The notes below the pieces were generated by a model. The model had not been told where the DNA came from and did no database searches. It saw only the letters and a program-made list of their open reading frames with translations. DNA of 5,301 bases from a bacterium UBP3_UBA6266. GTDB taxonomy: Bacteria; Auribacterota; UBA6266. Below are positions 1-5,301 of this stretch, in pieces (position 1 is the stretch's first letter; each line of letters begins with the position of its first letter). The DNA is taken from positions 1,000-6,300 of the forward strand of contig DJVC01000098.1 in the NCBI GenBank assembly GCA_002440765.1, in the 5' to 3' direction. A program made the translations under genes and the position numbers.

Positions 1-1043
1 GTTATACTGACAGCAACATCCGAGGTTGCTCTCCTCCTGCAGCCTCTTGCCATCTGAAGAGCGCATTGCGAACTGACTGCGCCCCTGCTCACCAATACAT
101 CCTTCGATACACCGAGGTCAAGAATTTTAAGATTGTTGCAATATGTGACATATCCACCCAGAAAATATTTTGAACTGCCTGATACGCCCGTTATCTTCTC
201 AGAGAGCATCCCGCCGGTGCAGGATTCGGCGACAGCTATGGTTTTTTGGTGCTTTTTCAAAAGTTCACCTATGATCTTCTCTATATGCTCGTTATTTTCT
301 GAATATATGTTCCCCCCGAAACTCTCTTTTATTTCTTCAGCCAGAGCTTCAATGTCGGCTCCCCCTTTTTTAACTTTCAGCCTGATTACCACTTCTCCCG
401 TTTTTGCGCGAAGGCCGTATGAAAAGTTTTTTCTCCTTTCCAGAATTTCCGCCACTATTGAATCGACCACTGATTCAGACATGCCGGAAACACAAAGGTA
501 TCTAACCTTATCCGAAAAATCAGAATCCTCTTTAAGACCGAGGAGTTTTAACCCTTCCCTGATCATGGGCATTAACTCTGAAGGAGGTCCGGGCAGCATT
601 AATATTTTTTTATTTCCCTCTTCAATAAAGATACCCGTGGCGCTGCCCACGGTGTTCAATATAATTCCGGCTTTTTCAGGAAGCATTGCCTGTTCCCTGA
701 TTGAATTTTCCGTAACGGGAGGTGAGGAAAAACGATAACGATCCTTAAGCAGATTATAAATTTTTGTGTTTTTAACCAGTTTTCTGTTGAAAATTCCGGC
801 CACCGCCTTCTTTGTAAGATCATCAGACGTCGGACCTAATCCGCCTGTGGTTATAACTATATCCGAATCAGAAAGATATCTTTTAATTTCTTTTTCCAGA
901 ACATCCGTGTTATCGGGCAGGCAAACCTGTTTTAATATATTTCCTCCGGAACGAAAGACGGCATCTGACAGGCACTGAAAATCCTTATTCAGGATTTCCC
1001 CCGTCAACAATTCTTCTCCTATATTTATAATTATCGCATCCAT
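1..1043 (-). CDS. cinA: CinA family protein, COG1058 plus PncC-type domains (C-terminus cut by window edge)
   Basis: My own translation of the reverse strand from the ATG at 1043 stays open for 347 codons and leaves the window before a stop. Residues 1-170 form the MoCF/COG1058 domain, with GEELLTGEILN near the start, TTGGLGPTSDD at 65-75 and LPGPPSEL at 150-157. A KH-like linker follows to about residue 245. The C-terminal PncC-type domain starts near residue 250, with AESCTGG at 272-278 and then the GGYVTY, LGVS and RGAVS conserved stretches. The last visible residues, VSIT, come just before the usual TGIAGP segment. Family members are about 410-430 residues, so roughly 65-80 are missing. 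In characterised relatives the first domain hydrolyses ADP-ribose and the second deamidates NMN to NaMN. Not every CinA keeps both activities. A GGGAG site lies four bases before the start, and the gene follows the DJ-1/PfpI gene by 25 bases, so it is probably cotranscribed. It should act in the cytoplasm. Confidence 0.95.
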   Translation of the reverse strand, partial: MDAIIINIGEELLTGEILNKDFQCLSDAVFRSGGNILKQVCLPDNTDVLEKEIKRYLSDSDIVITTGGLGPTSDDLTKKAVAGIFNRKLVKNTKIYNLLKDRYRFSSPPVTENSIREQAMLPEKAGIILNTVGSATGIFIEEGNKKILMLPGPPSELMPMIREGLKLLGLKEDSDFSDKVRYLCVSGMSESVVDSIVAEILERRKNFSYGLRAKTGEVVIRLKVKKGGADIEALAEEIKESFGGNIYSENNEHIEKIIGELLKKHQKTIAVAESCTGGMLSEKITGVSGSSKYFLGGYVTYCNNLKILDLGVSKDVLVSRGAVSSQCALQMARGCRRRATSDVAVSI

Positions 1044-1047
1044 ACGG

Positions 1048-1052
1048 CTCCC
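1048..1052 (-). promoter_or_regulatory. Ribosome binding site of cinA
   Basis: On the minus strand GGGAG stands four bases before the ATG at 1043, within the 25-base gap after the DJ-1/PfpI stop codon. It supports this ATG as the start, and the protein from it begins with the expected conserved N-terminal strand of the COG1058 domain. Confidence 0.6.
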
Positions 1053-1068
1053 GCATCAGTAAACAGCG

Positions 1069-1683
1069 TCAGTACTCAACAGCATAGCCTTCTTTTTCGG
1101 CAAGGTCAAATAATGCCTGGCCGAACTCCCCGGCGGACTCAGGATTATTGACTGTAACAATTAACCCGTCAACTACAACAGGTCCATCCATAAATAAGGC
1201 GCCTCCATTTTTTATTCTGTTTTTCACAGAAATCCATGAAGTAGCCTTCACATCTTTCAAAACACCCGCATTAGCCAAAATAACAGGGGCGATACAGCTT
1301 GCCCCTAAAATCTTGTGTTTTTCCGCCGCCTTCCTGGCTATTTCATGCGCGGTTTCATCATCCCAGTATTCCGTCGCCCCGCTTCCGCCGATGAAGACAA
1401 TCACATCGTAATCCTCCGGATTAACATCATATACCAAATACAATGCTTCGATGCTGTTCCCGAGCATTCCCTTGATATGGCCCTTAACCGAAGAAGCTAT
1501 ATCAACCTTCCAGTTGGCCTGTAGGAATATTTTCATAGGGTAGAAAAGCTCCTCATCCCTGAAATTCGCGCTCGGGATTATAAACAGTATTTTAGGGTCA
1601 TCTTTACTGGCAAAGGTAAAATCCCCGCGCATACCGAAGATGAAAACCGACAAAACAAAGATTCGAATCAATCGCAACATCAT
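1069..1683 (-). CDS. Exported DJ-1/PfpI family protein
   Basis: The 204-residue product has a signal peptide followed by one DJ-1/PfpI (class I glutamine amidotransferase-like) domain. The domain runs from the KILFIIP strand at residue 31 to about 195. Seen directly are a conserved acidic residue in RDEEL (E44/E45), the VIVFIGGSGA loop at 94-103, and a nucleophile elbow GASCIAP at 127-133 with the candidate reactive cysteine C130. ATSW (147-150) and the closing NPESAGEFGQAL segment (180-191) also fit the family. The residue after the cysteine is Ile, not the His of PfpI proteases, so a protease role is unlikely. Relatives include redox sensors, chaperones, disputed deglycases and glyoxalases, and no specific activity can be assigned. 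The leader predicts a periplasmic or surface location. The start is set by an AGGAG site, and the gene begins ten bases after the glycosylase stop codon. Confidence 0.9.
   Translation of the reverse strand: MMLRLIRIFVLSVFIFGMRGDFTFASKDDPKILFIIPSANFRDEELFYPMKIFLQANWKVDIASSVKGHIKGMLGNSIEALYLVYDVNPEDYDVIVFIGGSGATEYWDDETAHEIARKAAEKHKILGASCIAPVILANAGVLKDVKATSWISVKNRIKNGGALFMDGPVVVDGLIVTVNNPESAGEFGQALFDLAEKEGYAVEY
1609..1683 (-). other. Predicted signal peptide of the DJ-1/PfpI protein
   Basis: The first 25 residues have a short basic start (Arg at 4 and 7), a hydrophobic core from Ile8 to Met18, and a polar end with Thr-Phe-Ala at 23-25. Cleavage after Ala25 fits the small-residue rule at -3 and -1. 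The enzyme domain begins only a few residues later. An uncleaved N-terminal membrane anchor is the main alternative. I have not run a predictor. Confidence 0.75.
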
Positions 1684-1690
1684 GGATAAA

Positions 1691-1695
1691 CTCCT
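1691..1695 (-). promoter_or_regulatory. Ribosome binding site of the DJ-1/PfpI gene
   Basis: AGGAG on the minus strand lies seven bases before the ATG at 1683 and shares bases with the TAG stop of the upstream glycosylase gene. The next codon is also ATG. Spacing favours the first of the two, and the overlap with the stop suggests coupled translation. Confidence 0.75.
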
Positions 1696-2365
1696 AAATC
1701 ACTTTTGAATTATTTTTAAAATACTTCTCGTTGTTCAAAAAACATTTATCACATAAAGCCGCTTTCCGGCAGAACAGTTTACCCGTCTCAACTATCTGCG
1801 CATGGTAATCTTTATACAATCCGGATATACCCGGTAAATTTGTCTCGAAAAACGATTTTATAGTACCATACTCTGTCTTTTCATCAAAGAAACCATGTCT
1901 TGAAAAAAGTCTTCTTGTATAAGCATCGACAACAAATACAGGCCTTTCAAATACATATAACAAAATCGAATCGGCAGTCTCGGGACCTATCCCTTCTACA
2001 GTCAGAAGATTTTTTCTTAAAGTATCTGTATCCAGCAAACTCATATTTTTTAACGACCTGAAATTGCCATATACGAAAGAACAGAATTTTTTGAGCCTTT
2101 TTGCCTTCTGCACATAGAAACCTGAAGGCCGTATCAGTTTTTGAAGGTCTCCAACTCTGATTTCCAGTAACGCGTTCAGCGATAACACCTTATTTTTCTT
2201 AAGATTCAGAATACATCTCTCGACATTTTTCCACGAAGTATTCTGAGTCAAAATCGCTCCTACACAGATCTCAAGAGGCGTATCTGCCGGCCACCAGCGG
2301 CTTGGCCCGAAATAATCATGCATCGCGTTATATATCTTTAAGATACCGCTATCTTTTTCTTTCAT
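1694..2365 (-). CDS. HhH-GPD DNA glycosylase, MagIII-like (endonuclease III superfamily)
   Basis: This 223-residue protein should remove damaged bases in base excision repair. The N-terminal part has WWP at 24-26 and GAILTQNTSW at 36-45. RPSGFYVQKAKRL at 79-91 closely matches what I recall of Helicobacter pylori MagIII, a 3-methyladenine glycosylase. The helix-hairpin-helix VEGIGPETADSIL lies at 123-135, and the catalytic aspartate of VVDAYTRR is D147. The position of the endonuclease III Schiff-base lysine (K120 in E. coli) is E129, as in MagIII, so a monofunctional glycosylase without lyase activity is expected. The C-terminus has Cys199-x5-Cys205-x2-Cys208 but no fourth cysteine, so an intact 4Fe-4S cluster is doubtful. 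I chose the ATG at 2365, which overlaps the coaX end by 17 bases. An in-frame TTG at 2380 would add five residues but has no visible ribosome site. Substrate specificity is inferred. Confidence 0.9.
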   Translation of the reverse strand: MKEKDSGILKIYNAMHDYFGPSRWWPADTPLEICVGAILTQNTSWKNVERCILNLKKNKVLSLNALLEIRVGDLQKLIRPSGFYVQKAKRLKKFCSFVYGNFRSLKNMSLLDTDTLRKNLLTVEGIGPETADSILLYVFERPVFVVDAYTRRLFSRHGFFDEKTEYGTIKSFFETNLPGISGLYKDYHAQIVETGKLFCRKAALCDKCFLNNEKYFKNNSKVI

Positions 2366-3110
2366 AAATATCTTCAGCAATCATAAGTATAGCCACACCA
2401 AAAAGGGTAAGATCGGTGTCTATGATGTCAAATACGTTTTCCCTTCCGAATATTCCGGCGTCCCCTCCGGTACCGATAACGGTCTTAAACCTGATATTCA
2501 GTTCCTTTTCGATTCTGCGCTTTATGCCTTTAACCAATTCAGCCGTACCATAATAAAGCCCGGCTCTCATGGCATCCGGGGTATTGTCGGCAATAACAGA
2601 CCCGGGCCTGGCAAATCTGAAATCGGGTAATAATACGGCTGAAGAAACTAAAGCATTTTTCGAAGTCCTCAACCCGGGAAAAATGATGCTCCCGTCATAA
2701 TGATTTGTCTTTTTTATCACATCAAATGTAATTGCCGTCCCGAAGTCAACCACTAAAGAAGGTGTCTTGTACCTGCCGGACGCGGCGGCGGCATTTGCTA
2801 TCCTGTCGGCTCCCGCCTGTTTTTTATATTTACCATTTATCTTTATTGTTTTTATCTTTGAAGGATTAATGAAATATATCCTGCCGGTATAAGCCGCCAG
2901 CGCTTCCTTCAGGACTAACCCGGCCGCGGGCACAACAGTGCTTATTGATATATTTCCAATCTCACTCTTTGATATAATTCTTTTGGCGAAGACAATGAAA
3001 CCTTTGATGTTTTCAAGCGGGAATTTTCTTCTTGATAAGATCTTCCCCCCTGAATAAATGCCGCTGTCAATGGAAGAATTACCTATATCGACACAAAAAA
3101 TTTTTATCAT
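2349..3110 (-). CDS. coaX: Type III pantothenate kinase
   Basis: CoaX phosphorylates pantothenate with ATP, the first step of coenzyme A synthesis in the cytoplasm. The 253 residues match the usual family length of about 250-260. In order, the ASKHA-fold motifs are the phosphate-binding DIGNSS at 8-13, and GADR at 100-103 with the candidate catalytic base D102. VVDFGTAITFD follows at 120-130, then the PG turn at 145-146, NTPDAMRAG at 176-184 and the GTGGDA adenosine loop at 213-218. The usual GG before the PG turn is Gly140-Ser141 here, a mild deviation. Type III enzymes are known to need a monovalent cation and to escape feedback by CoA. The ATG at 3110 follows the birA stop by two bases and has a GGGGG site five bases upstream that lies inside the birA end, so translation is probably coupled. 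Its own 3' end overlaps the glycosylase gene. Confidence 0.95.
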   Translation of the reverse strand: MIKIFCVDIGNSSIDSGIYSGGKILSRRKFPLENIKGFIVFAKRIISKSEIGNISISTVVPAAGLVLKEALAAYTGRIYFINPSKIKTIKINGKYKKQAGADRIANAAAASGRYKTPSLVVDFGTAITFDVIKKTNHYDGSIIFPGLRTSKNALVSSAVLLPDFRFARPGSVIADNTPDAMRAGLYYGTAELVKGIKRRIEKELNIRFKTVIGTGGDAGIFGRENVFDIIDTDLTLFGVAILMIAEDIYERKR

Positions 3111-3112
3111 AT

Positions 3113-4084
3113 TTACCCCCGGACTAATTCTCCGGAATTGACTTTTTCGATTGAGTTGTCATCTTTGCGTATGATCAAAGCTCCCGTATCATCAAAACCC
3201 TGCGCATATCCGTGAACGGTCCTGGAACCGACTTTAATATCTACAATATTACCTAATGTGGAAGAATAATCTATATATTCCTTAATGAGGGCACCCGGCT
3301 TTTTGTTCTTCACATGTTTGTATCTTTTATCCAGCGCAGCCAACAGGTTTCTTCCGGCTTCGATTCTGTCAACCCTGTAACCGCATTCATCAAAAACAGA
3401 TGTTGATGTGCCTGCGATATCCGGATTCATTTTGCGCATTTCCGAGTTCACATTAATTCCGATGCCCAATATCACATATTCGACAAGATCAGCTTCTGTT
3501 TTTATTTCCGTTAATATTCCGCCTATTTTTTTATTTTTTACCATTACGTCATTAGGCCACTTTATAAGTGGTGACAAACCATATTTACGCAGTATTTCAC
3601 ACACCGATAGTGCCACCAATACAGTAAGAATGGAAGAAACGGACGGATGGATCTGCGGCCTCAGGATCACGGAACACAAAAGATTTTTGGATTTTTCCGA
3701 ACGCCATAATCTTCCCAGTCTTCCGCGCCCTTTGGACTGATATTCGGCAAAAACAACAGTTCCCTCCTTTTCCCCGGAACGCGCCTTTTCTTCGGCAATA
3801 TCACTTGTAGATGAACATGACTGATAGGTAATAATATTTCCGCCTATAAGCTCTGTTTTTAACCCCATCTCAATCTCCTGCGGAATCAGCCTGTCGGGAA
3901 CCTTTAAAAGCCTGTAGCCAAGATGAGGGACAGCCTCTATCTCATAACCGTTATTTCTTATAGCCTCTATATGTTTCCAAATAGCCGTTCTTGTAATGCC
4001 CAGTTTCTCGGCAATTTCCGCGCCGGATATATAACCCTCTCTGTCCGAGTGCAGGGCTTCTATAAGTTTCGCATCGATATCCAT
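3113..4084 (-). CDS. birA: Bifunctional biotin--protein ligase / biotin operon repressor type BirA
   Basis: BirA activates biotin with ATP to biotinyl-AMP and transfers it to the lysine of biotin carboxyl-carrier proteins. The 323 residues include all three domains of the long form. A winged helix-turn-helix occupies about 1-62, with SGAEIAEKLGITRTAIWKHI at 20-39 and the wing ending GYRLL. The catalytic core follows, with SSTSD at 91-95, the biotinyl-AMP loop GRGRLGRLW at 119-127, KWPND at 175-179, KIGGIL at 186-191 and GIGINV at 207-212. A small SH3-like C-terminal domain ends in KVNSGEL. The DNA-binding head implies that it can also repress biotin genes, but no bio gene or operator is visible here. 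Ten bases separate it from nadC. The ATG at 4084 has only a weak GAG nine bases upstream, overlapping the nadC stop, so initiation may depend on translation of nadC. Confidence 0.96.
   Translation of the reverse strand: MDIDAKLIEALHSDREGYISGAEIAEKLGITRTAIWKHIEAIRNNGYEIEAVPHLGYRLLKVPDRLIPQEIEMGLKTELIGGNIITYQSCSSTSDIAEEKARSGEKEGTVVFAEYQSKGRGRLGRLWRSEKSKNLLCSVILRPQIHPSVSSILTVLVALSVCEILRKYGLSPLIKWPNDVMVKNKKIGGILTEIKTEADLVEYVILGIGINVNSEMRKMNPDIAGTSTSVFDECGYRVDRIEAGRNLLAALDKRYKHVKNKKPGALIKEYIDYSSTLGNIVDIKVGSRTVHGYAQGFDDTGALIIRKDDNSIEKVNSGELVRG
3116..3120 (-). promoter_or_regulatory. Ribosome binding site of coaX
   Basis: GGGGG on the minus strand lies five bases before the coaX ATG, within the last codons of birA and directly before its TAA stop. 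The twelve bases from this site through the start codon are the same as those at nadC. Confidence 0.55.
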
Positions 4085-4094
4085 TTAAATTATC

Positions 4095-4949
4095 TCAGAC
4101 TGTTTTAATTTCCATTGTAATATCCACACTTGCCGCGGAATGAGTTATCTTCCCTATTGATATGATATCCACTCCCGTTCTGGCAACTTCCCGAATATTA
4201 GCAAGAGAGAGTCCGCCGGATGCTTCAAGTTCAATGGTGCCTCCGGCCAGGGCTACAGCCGTCTTCAGATCTTCTGTCCCCATATTATCAAGCAATATTC
4301 TATCCGCTCCGTTATCTTTTGCAACGGTTACTAATTGCGGATCGTCAATCTCAACTATAACAAATGCTTCCGGTTTCTTCTGTTTCGCGTTTTGAATTGC
4401 TTTTTTAACCGCGATTTCCGGTTTCCCTTTAAACAGTTTTAAATGGTTGTCTTTAATTAATACCTGATCATATAAACCCATGCGATGGCTTTCACCGCCT
4501 CCTACCGTAACGGCGTATTTTTCCAGGATTCTCCAGCCGGGCGTGGTTTTTCTGGTAGCCATTATCCTTGTCCCATACGGCCTGACCGCATTAACATATT
4601 CGGATGTCAATGTCGCTATACCCGATAATCTCGAAATAAAATTCAGAGCGGTTCTTTCTGCTTTCATCAATGGTTTGATTCCGCCTCTGACGACGGCAAT
4701 GACACTCCCTCTTTGGGCTGAATCACCGTCCTGTTTCTTTTTCTTTGTTATTACAAGAGGGTCAACCATCTTAAAAACATAATCAACCAAATCCAGTCCG
4801 GCTACGACAAACGGCTCATTTGCAATTAACTCCGCAATGGCCGGAAAATTCTTTCCGGTGAGAGCGTCTGTTGTAATATCTCCTTTTCCTATATCTTCGC
4901 CGAGCGCAATCTTAACGAGTTTCTCGGTGTATTTATCAAATATATCCAT
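4095..4949 (-). CDS. nadC: Nicotinate-nucleotide pyrophosphorylase (carboxylating), quinolinate phosphoribosyltransferase
   Basis: NadC converts quinolinate and PRPP to nicotinate mononucleotide, CO2 and pyrophosphate, the step that closes de novo NAD synthesis to NaMN. The 284 residues are a full-length type II phosphoribosyltransferase. An N-terminal region carries EDIGKGDITTD at 18-28. The barrel has ERTALNFISRLSGIAT at 98-113, TRKTTPGWR at 132-140, GGGESHR at 150-156 and LIKDNH at 164-169. E200 and D221 (in LLDN) keep the 21-residue spacing of the catalytic pair in known enzymes. EASGG (242-246) and the phosphate-binding SIGKITHS end the barrel. The usual EVEVE strand reads IVEIDD here, so the flanking acids differ while the key Glu is kept. 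The start at 4949 has a good GAGGGG site and lies 28 bases after the uvrB stop. No nadA or nadB is visible in the window. Confidence 0.97.
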   Translation of the reverse strand: MDIFDKYTEKLVKIALGEDIGKGDITTDALTGKNFPAIAELIANEPFVVAGLDLVDYVFKMVDPLVITKKKKQDGDSAQRGSVIAVVRGGIKPLMKAERTALNFISRLSGIATLTSEYVNAVRPYGTRIMATRKTTPGWRILEKYAVTVGGGESHRMGLYDQVLIKDNHLKLFKGKPEIAVKKAIQNAKQKKPEAFVIVEIDDPQLVTVAKDNGADRILLDNMGTEDLKTAVALAGGTIELEASGGLSLANIREVARTGVDIISIGKITHSAASVDITMEIKTV

Positions 4950-4954
4950 ATTTA

Positions 4955-4960
4955 CCCCTC
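4955..4960 (-). promoter_or_regulatory. Ribosome binding site of nadC
   Basis: GAGGGG, preceded by AA, stands five bases before the nadC ATG in the 28-base gap after uvrB. This gap is the longest in the window and is still too short to show a convincing promoter or a terminator hairpin. Confidence 0.7.
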
Positions 4961-4977
4961 TTTAACCTGATTCCCCG

Positions 4978-5301
4978 CTACCTGTTTTTCCTGCCTTTCA
5001 GGCTGTATATCCCATCCCTTAACCGGGCGGCTTTTTCAAAATCCAGATTGTCGGCCGCCTCTTTCATTTCTTTTTCCAGCACATAAAGCTCTTCAAGTGT
5101 TCTGTAAGGAACAGGACCTTCTTTAACAAATGATTCGACAATTTCCTCCGCTTCTTTTTTTCTGTACGATAAAGCCGCCTGCTCCTTTCTTATTGTTGAA
5201 GCCGGCGTTATATTGTGTTTTTTATTATACTCTTCCTGTACTTTTCTGCGTTTTCCCGTTATTTCAACCGCTCCTTTTATAGAATCCGTAATCTTATCGG
5301 C
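4978..5301 (-). CDS. uvrB: UvrABC system protein B, C-terminal 107 residues (partial, 5' end outside window)
   Basis: The frame enters at the right edge, stays open for 107 codons and ends at TAG (4978-4980). It begins with ADKITDS followed by a basic helix and HNITPAST, which matches the end of the second helicase lobe of UvrB (in family members ADKITDSM and a GITP segment). The C-terminal UVR domain follows, from about TLEELYVLEKEM to FEKAARLRDGIYSLK. The DFEKAARLRD core of this coiled-coil pair is diagnostic, and the motif is known to contact UvrC. UvrC shares the UVR motif, but there it is internal and followed by a nuclease domain, whereas here the protein stops 6 residues after it. UvrB is the damage-verifying helicase of nucleotide excision repair in the cytoplasm. 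The ATPase and damage-binding hairpin regions are not in the window. Its position suggests it is upstream in the same transcript as nadC. Confidence 0.94.
   Translation of the reverse strand, partial: ADKITDSIKGAVEITGKRRKVQEEYNKKHNITPASTIRKEQAALSYRKKEAEEIVESFVKEGPVPYRTLEELYVLEKEMKEAADNLDFEKAARLRDGIYSLKGRKNR

Larger units (their letters stand above)
1..5301 (-). other. Probable single transcription unit uvrB-nadC-birA-coaX-glycosylase-DJ-1/PfpI-cinA
   Basis: All seven genes share one strand, with spacings of 28, 10 and 2 bases, a 17-base overlap, then 10 and 25 bases. There is no hairpin followed by a T-run between genes and no gap able to hold a full promoter. Cotranscription is inferred from spacing only. 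Internal promoters inside coding sequence cannot be excluded. Confidence 0.7.

Noticed and set aside
1..60. Arginine-rich stretch GCRRR near the visible end of CinA, considered as a frameshift or sequence error.
   Set aside because: The frame keeps the family spacing on both sides (RGAVS before, VSIT after), so it reads as normal variation.
133..978. Two plus-strand open frames (133-738 and 766-978) facing the left part of the window.
   Set aside because: They lie antisense to an unbroken minus-strand frame that translates into all the conserved CinA motifs. Their own translations show no recognisable family features.
1148..1524. Overlapping plus-strand frames opposite the DJ-1/PfpI gene.
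   Set aside because: They mirror the coding pattern of the real gene and overlap each other in different frames, with no family motif or ribosome site of note.
3526..3541. T-rich run on the plus strand that could look like a terminator tail.
   Set aside because: It encodes the lysine-rich VKNKK segment beside the conserved KIGGIL motif of BirA, and no stable hairpin precedes it.
4083..4090. Eight-base palindrome ATTTAAAT at the birA start, considered as an operator half or autoregulatory site.
   Set aside because: It is short, AT-only and unlike the long spaced dyad known for BirA operators. Chance is sufficient.
3408..4782. Plus-strand frames at 3408-3740, 3923-4108, 4162-4395 and 4480-4782.
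   Set aside because: All lie opposite conserved birA or nadC motifs, and their hydrophobic, serine-rich translations are typical of antisense shadows.
4950..4977. The 28-base gap between uvrB and nadC as a possible promoter or terminator.
   Set aside because: It holds the nadC ribosome site and no room for -35 and -10 boxes, and no inverted repeat followed by a T-run is visible.

Overview
This window is a single compact run of seven genes, all on the minus strand and read from right to left: the 3' end of uvrB, then nadC, birA, coaX, a helix-hairpin-helix (HhH-GPD) DNA glycosylase, an exported DJ-1/PfpI-family protein, and most of cinA. Both end genes run off the window. The coding density is extreme. 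Gaps between genes are 28, 10 and 2 bases, then a 17-base overlap, then 10 and 25 bases. No stretch without a gene exceeds 30 bases, so there is no room for an internal promoter-terminator pair, and I see no tRNA, rRNA, repeat array, mobile element or CRISPR. The layout suggests one polycistronic transcript whose promoter lies beyond the right edge.

The genes fall into two themes. The first is cofactor metabolism. NadC makes nicotinate mononucleotide (NaMN) from quinolinate. BirA attaches biotin to carboxyl-carrier proteins and carries a DNA-binding head. CoaX is the type III pantothenate kinase that opens CoA synthesis. CinA has the fused COG1058 and PncC-type domains linked to recycling of pyridine nucleotides. 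The second theme is damage repair. UvrB acts in nucleotide excision repair. The HhH-GPD protein resembles the MagIII-type 3-methyladenine glycosylases more than true endonuclease III. The DJ-1/PfpI protein has a signal peptide and would act outside the cytoplasm.

The organism is a bacterium of moderate GC (about 40-45 percent by eye) with standard code and ordinary Shine-Dalgarno sites. The chromosomal content is housekeeping rather than accessory. Such tight nadC-birA-coaX runs occur in several Gram-negative and candidate-phylum lineages, and I cannot assign a phylum from the sequence alone.

I do not see a new defence, mobile or otherwise undescribed system here. The points most worth a second look are the unusual glycosylase (a Glu where endonuclease III has its catalytic Lys, and only three of the four cluster cysteines), the exported DJ-1-like protein inside a cytosolic operon, and the presence of two possible NaMN-producing enzymes in one operon.
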